Source: Glycomyces buryatensis (GTDB lineage Bacteria > Actinomycetota > Actinomycetes > Mycobacteriales > Micromonosporaceae). Taken from it: a stretch of 64,000 nt of DNA. The notes below the pieces were generated by a model. That model did no database searches, was not told the DNA's origin, and saw only the letters and a program-made list of their open reading frames with translations. The first letter of the stretch is position 1. Each line of letters begins with the position of its first letter. Location of the stretch: the NCBI RefSeq assembly GCF_004912275.1, contig NZ_STGY01000086.1, positions 1 to 64,000 on the forward strand. The letters run 5' to 3'. Below, piece by piece: positions 16,560-23,487 of this stretch. The position numbers and the translations under genes were made by a program.

Positions 16560-16808
16560 TCAACGTCCCCTTCGTACGAAGTAGCTGGACTCGGACCCAT
16601 TGCGGGCCACCAGTTCCAGAGGGTGACCGGCGAGCTCGCACCAGGCGGGCAGGTCGACCTCCACCGACGGGGCCTGGCTGCGGATCTCGAGGATCGCTCC
16701 GACCGCGATGCCGTTCAGCGCCCGCCGGATGGCGATGAGCAGTCCGCCGTTGCAGTCGAGCGTGCCGCCGTCGCACACCGCTGCCGGAACCGGTGCCGCC
16801 GAGGTCAT
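16560..16808 (-). CDS. TusA-like sulfurtransferase family protein, degenerate active site
   Basis: This 82-residue protein aligns by eye with TusA/SirA sulfur-carrier proteins: RRALNGIAVGAILEI matches the helix and strand after the active site, and VDLPAWCELAGHPL matches the conserved C-terminal motif. The usual Cys-Pro-x-Pro is replaced by Cys-Asn-Gly-Gly, so a Cys remains but both prolines are gone. Its ATG overlaps the permease stop (ATGA). The same position is Phe in the TusA-like part of the next gene. A sulfur or selenium carrier role is plausible but unproven. Confidence 0.75.
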   Translation of the reverse strand: MTSAAPVPAAVCDGGTLDCNGGLLIAIRRALNGIAVGAILEIRSQAPSVEVDLPAWCELAGHPLELVARNGSESSYFVRRGR

Positions 16809-17896
16809 GACAGCACCACCAGCAGGCCCGCGCCCGCCAGGCCCAGCGCGAACACGGACGCGCCGGTCGCGGCGATCACCGCGGCCGGGAAGGCCCGCCG
16901 GATCATGAGCATCGACGGCAGCGACAGCGCCGGGAGCGTGAGGATCAGGGCTCCGACCGGGCCCAGCGCGACCCCGGCCAGGGCCAATCCCTGGATGATC
17001 GGAATCTCGCCGGCGGTGGGGATGACGAACAGCGTCCCGACCACCGCGAACAGGAGCACGGCGAGCACGCCCCACTCGGATGCACCCGCCGGGAACAGCC
17101 AGCCGCGCAGCCCGCCCAGCAGCAGCACGATGACCACGTACTCGGGGATCAGGACCACCGACAGGCGGCCCAGCGTCTTGAAGAACCGACCGAGCGCGTC
17201 GCGCACACTCACGGGCTCATCGGAGGCGGCGGAGTCGTCCTCCGGCAGAAGATCCGGGTCGGAGACGGCCTTGCGGGCGCCGGCCAGCCTGGCGACCAGC
17301 AATGTCACGCCGAATACCAGCAGCACTCCGGTGACGACGCGGACGGTGACGAACTGCCAGGGCAGCACCACCGCCATGAACACCAGCACCACCGGATTGA
17401 GGACCGGATTGCCCAGCCAGAACGCCAGCGCCGAGGACATTGGCACGCCCCGCTTCCTGACGCTGGCCGCGACCGGTGCCGCGCAGCAGGTGCACATCAT
17501 CGACGTCGTGGACAACGCACCGCCGGCCGCCGTGCTCACTGCCGCACCGCGGTGCCGCGCAAAAAGTTTCAACAGCCTACGGCGCGGCAGGAAGGCCTCC
17601 ACCGACGCGGCCAGCAGCAGGCCGGCCACCATGGCGGGCCAGATCGCCAGGCCGTAGGCGACGGCATAGTCCACCGCCGCCCGCCAGGAGGGGGCCGGCG
17701 GGGCCGACTCCTCACCGTTCACGATCGACGTTCCAACGGTGCCGCTGTCGATCACGGCGGGAAGTCGCTCCGTATAGGGCAGCCATTTGGCCCAGGCGAG
17801 GGCTGCCACGGCGACCGCGGCGAAGCCGATCGTTCCAAGCAACATCGCACGACGTGAGGGGGTGGCCGCTGGGCTGGCGGTCTCGGTCGTCGCCAT
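16805..17896 (-). CDS. UPF0718/ArsP-like permease
   Basis: This 363-residue polytopic membrane protein has about eight to nine spans. The conserved motif MMCTCCAAPVAASVRKRG near residue 133, with Cys-Thr-Cys-Cys-Ala-Ala-Pro, is characteristic of the UPF0718 (DUF318) permeases, which include the organoarsenical exporter ArsP; a second GEIPIIQG-type motif lies near residue 300. I chose the ATG at 17894-17896, which follows AAAGGA. First gene of the four-gene unit, it would export or import the small thiol-, selenium- or metalloid-containing compound handled by the downstream enzymes; the substrate is inference. Confidence 0.85.
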   Translation of the reverse strand: MATTETASPAATPSRRAMLLGTIGFAAVAVAALAWAKWLPYTERLPAVIDSGTVGTSIVNGEESAPPAPSWRAAVDYAVAYGLAIWPAMVAGLLLAASVEAFLPRRRLLKLFARHRGAAVSTAAGGALSTTSMMCTCCAAPVAASVRKRGVPMSSALAFWLGNPVLNPVVLVFMAVVLPWQFVTVRVVTGVLLVFGVTLLVARLAGARKAVSDPDLLPEDDSAASDEPVSVRDALGRFFKTLGRLSVVLIPEYVVIVLLLGGLRGWLFPAGASEWGVLAVLLFAVVGTLFVIPTAGEIPIIQGLALAGVALGPVGALILTLPALSLPSMLMIRRAFPAAVIAATGASVFALGLAGAGLLVVLS

Positions 17897-17963
17897 CACT
17901 GCATTCCTTTCGACGACTACGGGGGGCATGTTTTCGAGTGCACCACGACCGGCCCGCGCCGTT

Positions 17964-17981
17964 CCTTACAAATCGTGAAAC
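17964..17981 (-). promoter_or_regulatory. Shared 18-nt upstream element, permease operon copy
   Basis: Read towards the permease gene this is GTTTCACGATTTGTAAGG. A copy with only two mismatches faces the opposite gene at 18062-18079. Both sit 35-68 nt upstream of a first gene, so they are either operators of one regulator or the -35 part of promoters for an alternative (ECF-type) sigma factor. Confidence 0.65.
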
Positions 17982-18061
17982 TCGGCAGGTCGAGCGCATG
18001 GTGAGGCGGACTAATGCGCCATGTGTTCGCTCCCGTCCCAATGCGCCGAGCCCCCGCCGCG

Positions 18062-18079
18062 GTTTCGTGATTTGTAAGG
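18062..18079 (+). promoter_or_regulatory. Shared 18-nt upstream element, DoxD operon copy
   Basis: GTTTCGTGATTTGTAAGG, differing from the divergent copy at 17964-17981 only at positions 6 and 7 (AC against GT), located 34 nt before the DoxD-like start. The shared element implies coordinate control of the two divergent units. Confidence 0.65.
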
Positions 18080-18113
18080 TCCGCGGGCGCCCTATCCATG
18101 CTGTACTCGGGAA

Positions 18114-18635
18114 ATGAAGGCAGCAACCCCAATCGCGCCGTCGCGGCTGAACGTCTGGCTCATCGCCGTCGTCCGCGTCGGCGTGGCGCTGATGTGGATC
18201 GACAATGTCTCCTGGAAGGTCCCGCCGAACTTCGGCGAGGGAACTTCGAGAGGGCTGTACCGCTGGACGCTCTACGGCGTCGAATACGAGGTGCTCGCCC
18301 CCTGGGCCTGGTTCGTGGAGACCGTCGTCGTCCCGAACTTCCTCCTCTTCGGATGGCTCGTCCTCGCCATGGAGGCCTCCCTCGGCGCGTTCCTGCTCAT
18401 TGGACTGTTCACCAGGGCCTTCGCGCTGCTCGGGGTCGTCCAGAGTCTCGCGATCACCTTCTCGGTGCTCAACGCCCCGCACGAGTGGTACTGGGCCTAC
18501 CTGCTCATGATCCTCATCCACCTGCTGCTCTTCGCGGTCGCGGCCGGGCGCTACGGCGGCATGGACGGCATCCTCAGGCCACTGTGGATACATCGTAATG
18601 GTCGCGTCTACCGACTCATGAAGGCGGCGTCATGA
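18114..18635 (+). CDS. DoxD/DoxX-like integral membrane protein
   Basis: This 173-residue protein has four predicted spans (about 13-31, 66-90, 95-125, 128-145) and a conserved N-terminus (VVRVGVALMWIDNVSWKVPP) resembling DoxD, the large subunit of thiosulfate:quinone oxidoreductase, and DoxX relatives. DoxD-like proteins feed electrons from sulfur compounds to quinone in archaea; many bacterial relatives have unknown roles. The ATG at 18114 has only a weak GGGAA site. It overlaps the next gene by 4 nt and is divergent from the TusA/radical SAM unit, with which it shares an upstream element. A link to sulfur redox chemistry is inference. Confidence 0.75.
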   Translation: MKAATPIAPSRLNVWLIAVVRVGVALMWIDNVSWKVPPNFGEGTSRGLYRWTLYGVEYEVLAPWAWFVETVVVPNFLLFGWLVLAMEASLGAFLLIGLFTRAFALLGVVQSLAITFSVLNAPHEWYWAYLLMILIHLLLFAVAAGRYGGMDGILRPLWIHRNGRVYRLMKAAS

Positions 18636-19009
18636 CCCACATCCGCACGCTCGACCGCGCCGCGACCGTCCTCGGGCTCGCCTCGATCGCCAGCGTCGTG
18701 TTCGCCTGGGAGGGCCTCGACAAGTTCCGGTTCATGACCATCGGCGGCGTCGCCATCGCCGTGGCCCTGGGCCTCGGCGCCCTCGCCGTGGCCGCCGGCC
18801 TCCTCGGCATGCGCCTCCTCGCGCTGGCGGCCGGACTCGGCTTCGCCGTCGCGGCGCTCCTCCAGCTCATCGCCACCGCCTCCGGCGACGACTGGCTCGG
18901 TGCCGACCTCAGCGCCATGTCGTTCTGGATCGGACTCGCCATCGGCCTCCTCATCGTCGGGACCGCACCGCGAACCGCCGCAAGGGAAACCGCACCCGAG
19001 AGTCCTTGA
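18632..19009 (+). CDS. Small four-span membrane protein of unknown function
   Basis: I do not recognise a named family. The 125-residue product has four hydrophobic segments (about 12-28, 33-57, 60-82, 94-112) and short charged loops (DKFRF near residue 33), consistent with an inner-membrane protein. Its ATG overlaps the DoxD-like stop (ATGA), so it is translationally coupled and probably part of the same complex. The stop at 19007-19009 is followed in the same frame by a remnant of a sigma-factor C-terminus. Confidence 0.7.
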   Translation: MTHIRTLDRAATVLGLASIASVVFAWEGLDKFRFMTIGGVAIAVALGLGALAVAAGLLGMRLLALAAGLGFAVAALLQLIATASGDDWLGADLSAMSFWIGLAIGLLIVGTAPRTAARETAPESP

Positions 19010-19138
19010 GATCGGGCTCAGCGCACGCAGGAAGCCTCCTCTCGAATCGAGGTCACGGGCGACCGGATCGGGCGGCTCTGGGCCGTCCGCAACCCCGAGA
19101 AGCTCCGCTCCTGGATGACAGACACCCCTAGGGCGTGA
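19010..19138 (+). pseudogene. Remnant of an ECF sigma factor C-terminus
   Basis: Translated in the frame ending at the TGA 19136-19138, the sequence reads IEVTGDRIGRLWAVRNPEKL followed by RSW. That is the characteristic end of SigJ/ECF41-type sigma factors with a SnoaL-like tail. No start, sigma-2 or sigma-4 region is present, so this is the last 30-40 codons of a deleted gene. It directly follows the DoxD pair; an intact ECF41 gene occurs elsewhere at 47830. Confidence 0.6.
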
Positions 19139-19187
19139 CGTGCGTCCACGGCAGGCGCCGAGCGTGGCCGGTGCGAACCGCATGTGC

Positions 19188-19199
19188 TACGGTCGCCGC
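19188..19199 (+). promoter_or_regulatory. Extended -10 promoter of the aro leader
   Basis: TG-C-TACGGT (-10 at 19188-19193, TG at 19185-19186) places the expected transcription start at about 19200, exactly on the leader peptide ATG, so the transcript would be leaderless. No good -35 box is visible. Confidence 0.5.
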
Positions 19200-19271
19200 A
19201 TGTCTACGACAGTTCGTTGGTATCAGCGCTTTACGCTGGCTCCGGGTGGAGCCCGTAGTCGCACGCGCTGA
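19200..19271 (+). CDS. Aromatic amino acid leader peptide of DAHP synthase
   Basis: A 23-codon ORF reads MSTTVRWYQRF and ends LAPGGARSRTR. Consecutive Trp-Tyr and a nearby Phe are the three end products of the aromatic pathway, as expected for a ribosome-stalling attenuator in front of the first shikimate-pathway enzyme. There is no Shine-Dalgarno; a -10 box 6 nt upstream implies leaderless translation. The segment 19238-19248 within the peptide frame can pair with 19281-19291, an antiterminator-like arrangement, and a terminator follows at 19295-19320. Confidence 0.8.
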   Translation: MSTTVRWYQRFTLAPGGARSRTR

Positions 19272-19291
19272 CTGAACGAACACCCGGAGCC
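19238..19291 (+). promoter_or_regulatory. Alternative RNA stems of the aro attenuator
   Basis: GGCTCCGGGTG (19238-19248) pairs perfectly with CACCCGGAGCC (19281-19291), and can instead fold locally as GGCTCC-GGGT-GGAGCC (19238-19253). The two folds are mutually exclusive and are placed so that a ribosome paused at the Trp-Tyr or Phe codons would influence the choice. Confidence 0.65.
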
Positions 19292-19294
19292 AAC

Positions 19295-19320
19295 AAGGCA
19301 GAGACGACCGTCTCTGCCTT
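19295..19320 (+). terminator. Attenuator terminator before DAHP synthase
   Basis: 12-bp perfect arms (19295-19306 and 19309-19320) with a 2-nt loop; the stem ends CCTT followed by T. It lies between the leader peptide and aroG, so it must be read through for aroG expression. Confidence 0.75.
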
Positions 19321-19405
19321 TCGTCGTGAAGGCGGGCCGGCACCGGGGTGGAAATCCACGAACGGACGCGGACCCGCTTCAGCCAGAAGATGGGAATCCC
19401 GCGAA

Positions 19406-20485
19406 ATGACCACGCCCGCCGAGCACACGCCGCAGACCAACGACCTCCGTGTCCTCGGATTCCAGCCCCTCGTACCCCCGGACGTGCTGCTCGCCGAGCT
19501 TCCGCTCGGCCCCGACCGCGCCGCCCTGGTGAACCGCAGCCGCGACGAGGTCCGCGATGTCCTGGCCGGCGAGGACGACCGCCTGCTCCTGGTCGTCGGC
19601 CCCTGTTCCGTGCACGACCCGGCCGCCGCCAAGGACTACGCGCAGCGCCTCGCCGCGGCCGTCGCCTCGCTCGCAGACGACCTGTGCGTGGTCATGCGCG
19701 TCTACTTTGAGAAGCCCCGCACCACCCTCGGCTGGAAGGGCCTGATCAACGACCCGCACCTGAACGGCACCCACGACGTCGAGCTGGGCCTCCGGCTCGC
19801 CCGCCAGGTCCTGCTCGACGTACTCGACACCGGCCTGCCCGTCGGCTGCGAGTTCCTGGAACCGACGAGTCCGCAGCACATCGCCGACGCCGTCTCCTGG
19901 GGCGCCATCGGCGCGCGCACGACCGAAAGCCAGGTCCACCGCCAGCTCGCCTCGGGTCTGTCGATGCCGGTCGGATTCAAGAACGCCACCGACGGCGACC
20001 TGACGTCCGCCATCGACGGCTGCCGCGCCGCGGCCGGCGACCACGTCTTCTTCGGCATCGACGGGGAAGGCCGCGCGTCGATCGTCTCGACCAGCGGCAA
20101 CCCCGACTGCCATCTCATCCTCCGCGGCGGCCGCGGAGGCCCCAACTACAGCCCGGAGGACATCCGCGACGCGCTGGCCCTCCTCTCCAAGCACGGCATG
20201 CCCGAGCGCCTGGTCGTCGACGCCAGCCACGCCAACAGCGGCAAGGACCACGTCCGCCAGGCCGAGGTCGTCAGCGAGGTCGCGACCCGGATCGCCGAGG
20301 GCGAGCAGGGCATTGCGGGCCTGATGATCGAGAGCTTCCTCGCCGAGGGCCGCCAGGAACCGGGGCCGCTGGAGACCCTGAAGTACGGCCAGAGCGTCAC
20401 CGACGCCTGCGTCGGCTGGGAGCGCACCGAGCAGCTCCTGGGCGAGCTGGCCGCCGCGGTCCGCCACCGCCGCGCCTCCCAATGA
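19406..20485 (+). CDS. aroG: 3-deoxy-7-phosphoheptulonate (DAHP) synthase, type I
   Basis: This 359-residue cytosolic enzyme joins phosphoenolpyruvate and erythrose 4-phosphate, the first step of the shikimate pathway. The AroG/F/H-type pattern is complete: GPCSVHD near residue 65, RVYFEKPRTTLGWKGLINDP near 98-118, CEFLEP near 150, and DASHANSGK near 275. The N-terminal 40 residues are variable as in the feedback-regulated class. It is preceded by a Trp/Tyr/Phe leader peptide and terminator, so transcription is probably attenuated by aromatic aminoacyl-tRNA supply. It is convergent with, and only 1 nt from, the methyltransferase gene at 20487. Confidence 0.96.
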   Translation: MTTPAEHTPQTNDLRVLGFQPLVPPDVLLAELPLGPDRAALVNRSRDEVRDVLAGEDDRLLLVVGPCSVHDPAAAKDYAQRLAAAVASLADDLCVVMRVYFEKPRTTLGWKGLINDPHLNGTHDVELGLRLARQVLLDVLDTGLPVGCEFLEPTSPQHIADAVSWGAIGARTTESQVHRQLASGLSMPVGFKNATDGDLTSAIDGCRAAAGDHVFFGIDGEGRASIVSTSGNPDCHLILRGGRGGPNYSPEDIRDALALLSKHGMPERLVVDASHANSGKDHVRQAEVVSEVATRIAEGEQGIAGLMIESFLAEGRQEPGPLETLKYGQSVTDACVGWERTEQLLGELAAAVRHRRASQ

Positions 20486-20486
20486 G

Positions 20487-21161
20487 CTAAGGCAGCGGGC
20501 GGCGGGCGCTGAACGCGAGGACGAACGGGATCGCGTGCTCGCGGGGTTCGCGGACGCGGGCCAACGCGAGCCCCGCATCGAGCACGCCGTTGAGCAGATC
20601 GCTGAGTGGCAGGTGCCGCATGCCGAGCTGCCGGCGAACGCCGCCGCTGCTCCACCAGGGCGCATCCTCGTGCCAGCCGGCCTCCCGATAGACCGGGTGG
20701 ATGATCCGGGCCCCATCGTCGCGATTCTGGACGTGGGGCCCGTTGAAGCACGGGTGGACGCCGTAGAACACGAACAGCCCGCCGGGCCGCAGCACCCGGG
20801 CCGTCTCCCGCATCACCCGGCCCCAGTCGTCCACATCGGTTGAGGCCCAGAGGGAGACAACGGTCGGGAAGGTCGCGTCGGCGAAGGGGAGGGCCGCCGC
20901 GTCGGCTTGGAGTACCGCCCGGTCTCGCCGGGACGCGATGCGGAGCTGGTCGCCGGAGCGGTCCAGGCCGACCGGAGTTCGGCCGGTGGAGCGGATCGCG
21001 TCGAAGTATTGGCCGGTGCCGCAACCGAGGTCGAGGCACCAGCCCTCCCCGCGCCCGAGGAGTTCGGTCAGTGCGCCCCGGTTCTCCTTGGCGGCCTTGG
21101 CGTTGTAGTCCTCGTACCACGTCGCCAGCCCGTCATACCGGGGCTTCGTGCTTTCGGTCAT
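20487..21161 (-). CDS. Class I SAM-dependent methyltransferase
   Basis: This 224-residue methyltransferase of the UbiE/type 11 group has motif I CLDLGCGTGQY near residue 42, an acidic strand-2 end in PVGLDRSGDQL, and ALPFADATFPTVVSLWAST as motif post-II to IV. The C-terminus has MRHLPLSDLLNG, found in a family acting on small molecules. The start follows GGAGGCG. It appears to be a single gene with no pathway context, so the substrate is unknown. No terminator separates it from the convergent aroG. Confidence 0.85.
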   Translation of the reverse strand: MTESTKPRYDGLATWYEDYNAKAAKENRGALTELLGRGEGWCLDLGCGTGQYFDAIRSTGRTPVGLDRSGDQLRIASRRDRAVLQADAAALPFADATFPTVVSLWASTDVDDWGRVMRETARVLRPGGLFVFYGVHPCFNGPHVQNRDDGARIIHPVYREAGWHEDAPWWSSGGVRRQLGMRHLPLSDLLNGVLDAGLALARVREPREHAIPFVLAFSARRPLP

Positions 21162-21201
21162 GACGCCTCCTGACGCAGGGACGGGGATTCGGTTCAGGCT
21201 G

Positions 21202-22092
21202 TCAGTTGTCGGTGCCGGTGCCGGTGCCGGTGCCGGTGCCGGTGTCGACGCCGACGGTCAGGGCCACGGTGTAACCGCTGGTGACATCCCCGGTGACCGT
21301 CGCGGTCTGGCTGGCGCCGCCGTCGTCGCTGAAGACCATGTCGGTGTCGAGCGCGACGTCGGCGAAGGTGGTGACCGACTGCTCGTAGCCCGCTTCGGCG
21401 TACACCGCGTCGCAGGCCTCCTCGGTCAGGGCCACTTGCGAAGTGGCGATCACGTTGGCGGCGTCGGTGATGGAGTCGGCGTCCGGGTAGACCTCGAAGT
21501 GGATGTGCGGCCAGCGCCCGTCGTAGCAGGCGGGGTAGATGCTGGTGAACGTCACCTTCCCGGCATCGTCGGCGATCTGGACGCCGCGCAGGTAGTTCTC
21601 GTGCTCCACGCCCTCGGAATACATCGAGTAACCGCCCTCGCGGCTGCAGTGCCATACGTATACGGCCACGCCCTCGAACGGGGCATTGCCATTGGCCATG
21701 TCGATGATCTCAAGCTCCAGCGTCATGAGAACTCCCTTGGCGGTGGTGGTGCTGTCGCCGACGCTGGAGCGGATGTCTCTGCGGATTACCCCGCTCTCCT
21801 CAAGCACGTCCGCGCCGTTGGAGCCATCGCCCGGGAAGGGGCCGGTGGTCTCCTCGGGAATCTCGGACAGCTCCGAGGAGTCGGCGGCCGAGGGGTCGCC
21901 GTCGGGCGTGGACTCGCCGCCGCAGGCCGCCACGACCGCCGCCGCGGTGCCCGCCCCCGCCAGGCCCAGCATCCGCCGACGCGAGAAGATCGTGTCGATG
22001 TCGAAACGAAGTCCCTGGTCGACGACCTCCTCGTCCGGGTGGTCCAGCGGACGTCCTTCGTACATCCGTTCCGTGCTCTTGAGTCCTGGCAT
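21202..22092 (-). CDS. Secreted intradiol ring-cleavage dioxygenase-like protein
   Basis: This 296-residue protein has a twin-arginine-like motif (SRRRMLGL) starting about 38 residues in, followed by a hydrophobic stretch ending in Cys (AACGG), so it is probably an exported lipoprotein. The core resembles the Fe(III) intradiol dioxygenases: VYVWHCSREGGYSMY and PACYDGRWPHIHFEVY supply the two Tyr and two His iron ligands. Secreted actinobacterial members cleave catechol-type aromatics from lignin or siderophores; the substrate here is unknown. The C-terminus is a (TG)n dipeptide run from a GGTGCC microsatellite. The ATG at 22090-22092 follows AGGAGA. Confidence 0.82.
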   Translation of the reverse strand: MPGLKSTERMYEGRPLDHPDEEVVDQGLRFDIDTIFSRRRMLGLAGAGTAAAVVAACGGESTPDGDPSAADSSELSEIPEETTGPFPGDGSNGADVLEESGVIRRDIRSSVGDSTTTAKGVLMTLELEIIDMANGNAPFEGVAVYVWHCSREGGYSMYSEGVEHENYLRGVQIADDAGKVTFTSIYPACYDGRWPHIHFEVYPDADSITDAANVIATSQVALTEEACDAVYAEAGYEQSVTTFADVALDTDMVFSDDGGASQTATVTGDVTSGYTVALTVGVDTGTGTGTGTGTDN

Positions 22093-22197
22093 CACTGCTT
22101 CTCCTATCGGTAGCTCCCAGTGATCAAAGCCGGGAAACCTCGGAGCCAGCTGCGGCTTGGATTGGAGCCGGCTTGCGATTGCAGTGGAGTTCTCTCA

Positions 22198-23487
22198 TCA
22201 CCGGATCTCGTCGGCCCTGCAGACGGCCCTGGCGATGCGGCGGTTGGCCGCGCGACGGTAGGCCGAGTCGGTGCCCCAGTCGCGGGTCGGGTGGACCCGG
22301 TTGGCGAGCAGGACCGAGACGATGCTGGTGACCGGGTTCAGCACGATCGACGTGCCGGTGAATCCGGTGTGGCCCACGGTGACCGGGGAGCTTAGTTCGT
22401 CCATGTACCAGCTCTGGTCGAGCTGCCAGCCCAGGCCGCGCGCCGCGCTCGGGTCAAGGTCGGCATTCTGGTTCGTGAAGACGAGCCGCGTGGTCGTCTC
22501 CGAGAGGACGCGGGCGCCGCCGTAGCGTCCGCCATTGAGGATCATCTGGCCGAAGACGGCCAGATCCCAGGCGGTCGAGAAGACTCCGGCGTGGCCGGCG
22601 ACCCCGCCGAAGCTCCACGCATTCTCGTCGTGGACCTGGCCGCGGATCATGCCGCGACCCGTCCATGGCTGGTACTCCGTTGCCGCGCAGCGCGATCGCA
22701 GCTGCGGGGGTGGGTTGTAGCCGGTGTCGCGCATGTCGAGCGGTCCGGTGACGAGGTCGGCCACGAGCCGGTCGAGTCCCTTGCCGCTGACGCGTTCGAG
22801 GGTCTTGCCCAGGACGATGAGGTTGAGGTCGGAGTACTCGTAGCCGGTGCCGGGCGCGCGCCGCAGCGGTTCGGCGAAGATCGCGTCCATCCGCGCTCGG
22901 TTGTCGGCCAGGTCGTAGACGTGATTGAAAGCGATCATCCCGGAGGTGTGGCTCAGCAACTGCCCCAACGTGATCGGCGTCTTCTCGGGATCCATCGAGT
23001 CGAACTCGGGGAGGTAGTCGACCACGCGCGCAGCCAGGTCGATCTCGCCGGTGTCGATCATCGCGCCGGTCACCGTGGCGGTGAACAGCTTCGAGAGCGA
23101 GGCCAGGTCGAACACGGTGTCGACGGTCATGGGCTCCCACTGCTCGCGGAGGAGTTCGATCGGCTCGCCATGCTTGTCGTCCCAGCCCGCATAGCGCACC
23201 CGGTGCCCGGCGGCCTCGTGCTTGACGACTATGCCGTCGCGGGCGGCCAGGACCACGAAACCGGGCATTGAGGGGGCCGGCCCGGTCATATAGGCGGCCG
23301 TGTCGCCGGTGATGAGCTCGACCTGCTCGACGTCCATGTCCGCCAGGAACGACGCCCCGTACCGCAGCCGCCGGGGCGTGGAGCGGAAGACCACGTCCTC
23401 GGGCCCGACGGCCGACGCGGCGGCCGTTCGGGAGGCGACGGCGAGCGAGGCTCCGGCGGAGACGCCCAGCAGGTATCTGCGATTCAT
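22198..23487 (-). CDS. Serine hydrolase, beta-lactamase/PBP family
   Basis: This 429-residue class C beta-lactamase-like hydrolase has the nucleophile motif SLSK (near residue 129), the tyrosine motif YSD near 222, and HTG (GHTGFTG) near 373. The N-terminus (NRRYLLGVSAGASLAVASRT) is a Tat- or Sec-type export signal, so it acts outside the membrane, probably on peptidoglycan D-amino acid bonds or peptide esters. Its ATG overlaps the S66 peptidase stop (ATGA). As the last gene of a peptide import and peptidase operon it could release murein peptides for import; this is inference. Confidence 0.85.
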   Translation of the reverse strand: MNRRYLLGVSAGASLAVASRTAAASAVGPEDVVFRSTPRRLRYGASFLADMDVEQVELITGDTAAYMTGPAPSMPGFVVLAARDGIVVKHEAAGHRVRYAGWDDKHGEPIELLREQWEPMTVDTVFDLASLSKLFTATVTGAMIDTGEIDLAARVVDYLPEFDSMDPEKTPITLGQLLSHTSGMIAFNHVYDLADNRARMDAIFAEPLRRAPGTGYEYSDLNLIVLGKTLERVSGKGLDRLVADLVTGPLDMRDTGYNPPPQLRSRCAATEYQPWTGRGMIRGQVHDENAWSFGGVAGHAGVFSTAWDLAVFGQMILNGGRYGGARVLSETTTRLVFTNQNADLDPSAARGLGWQLDQSWYMDELSSPVTVGHTGFTGTSIVLNPVTSIVSVLLANRVHPTRDWGTDSAYRRAANRRIARAVCRADEIR

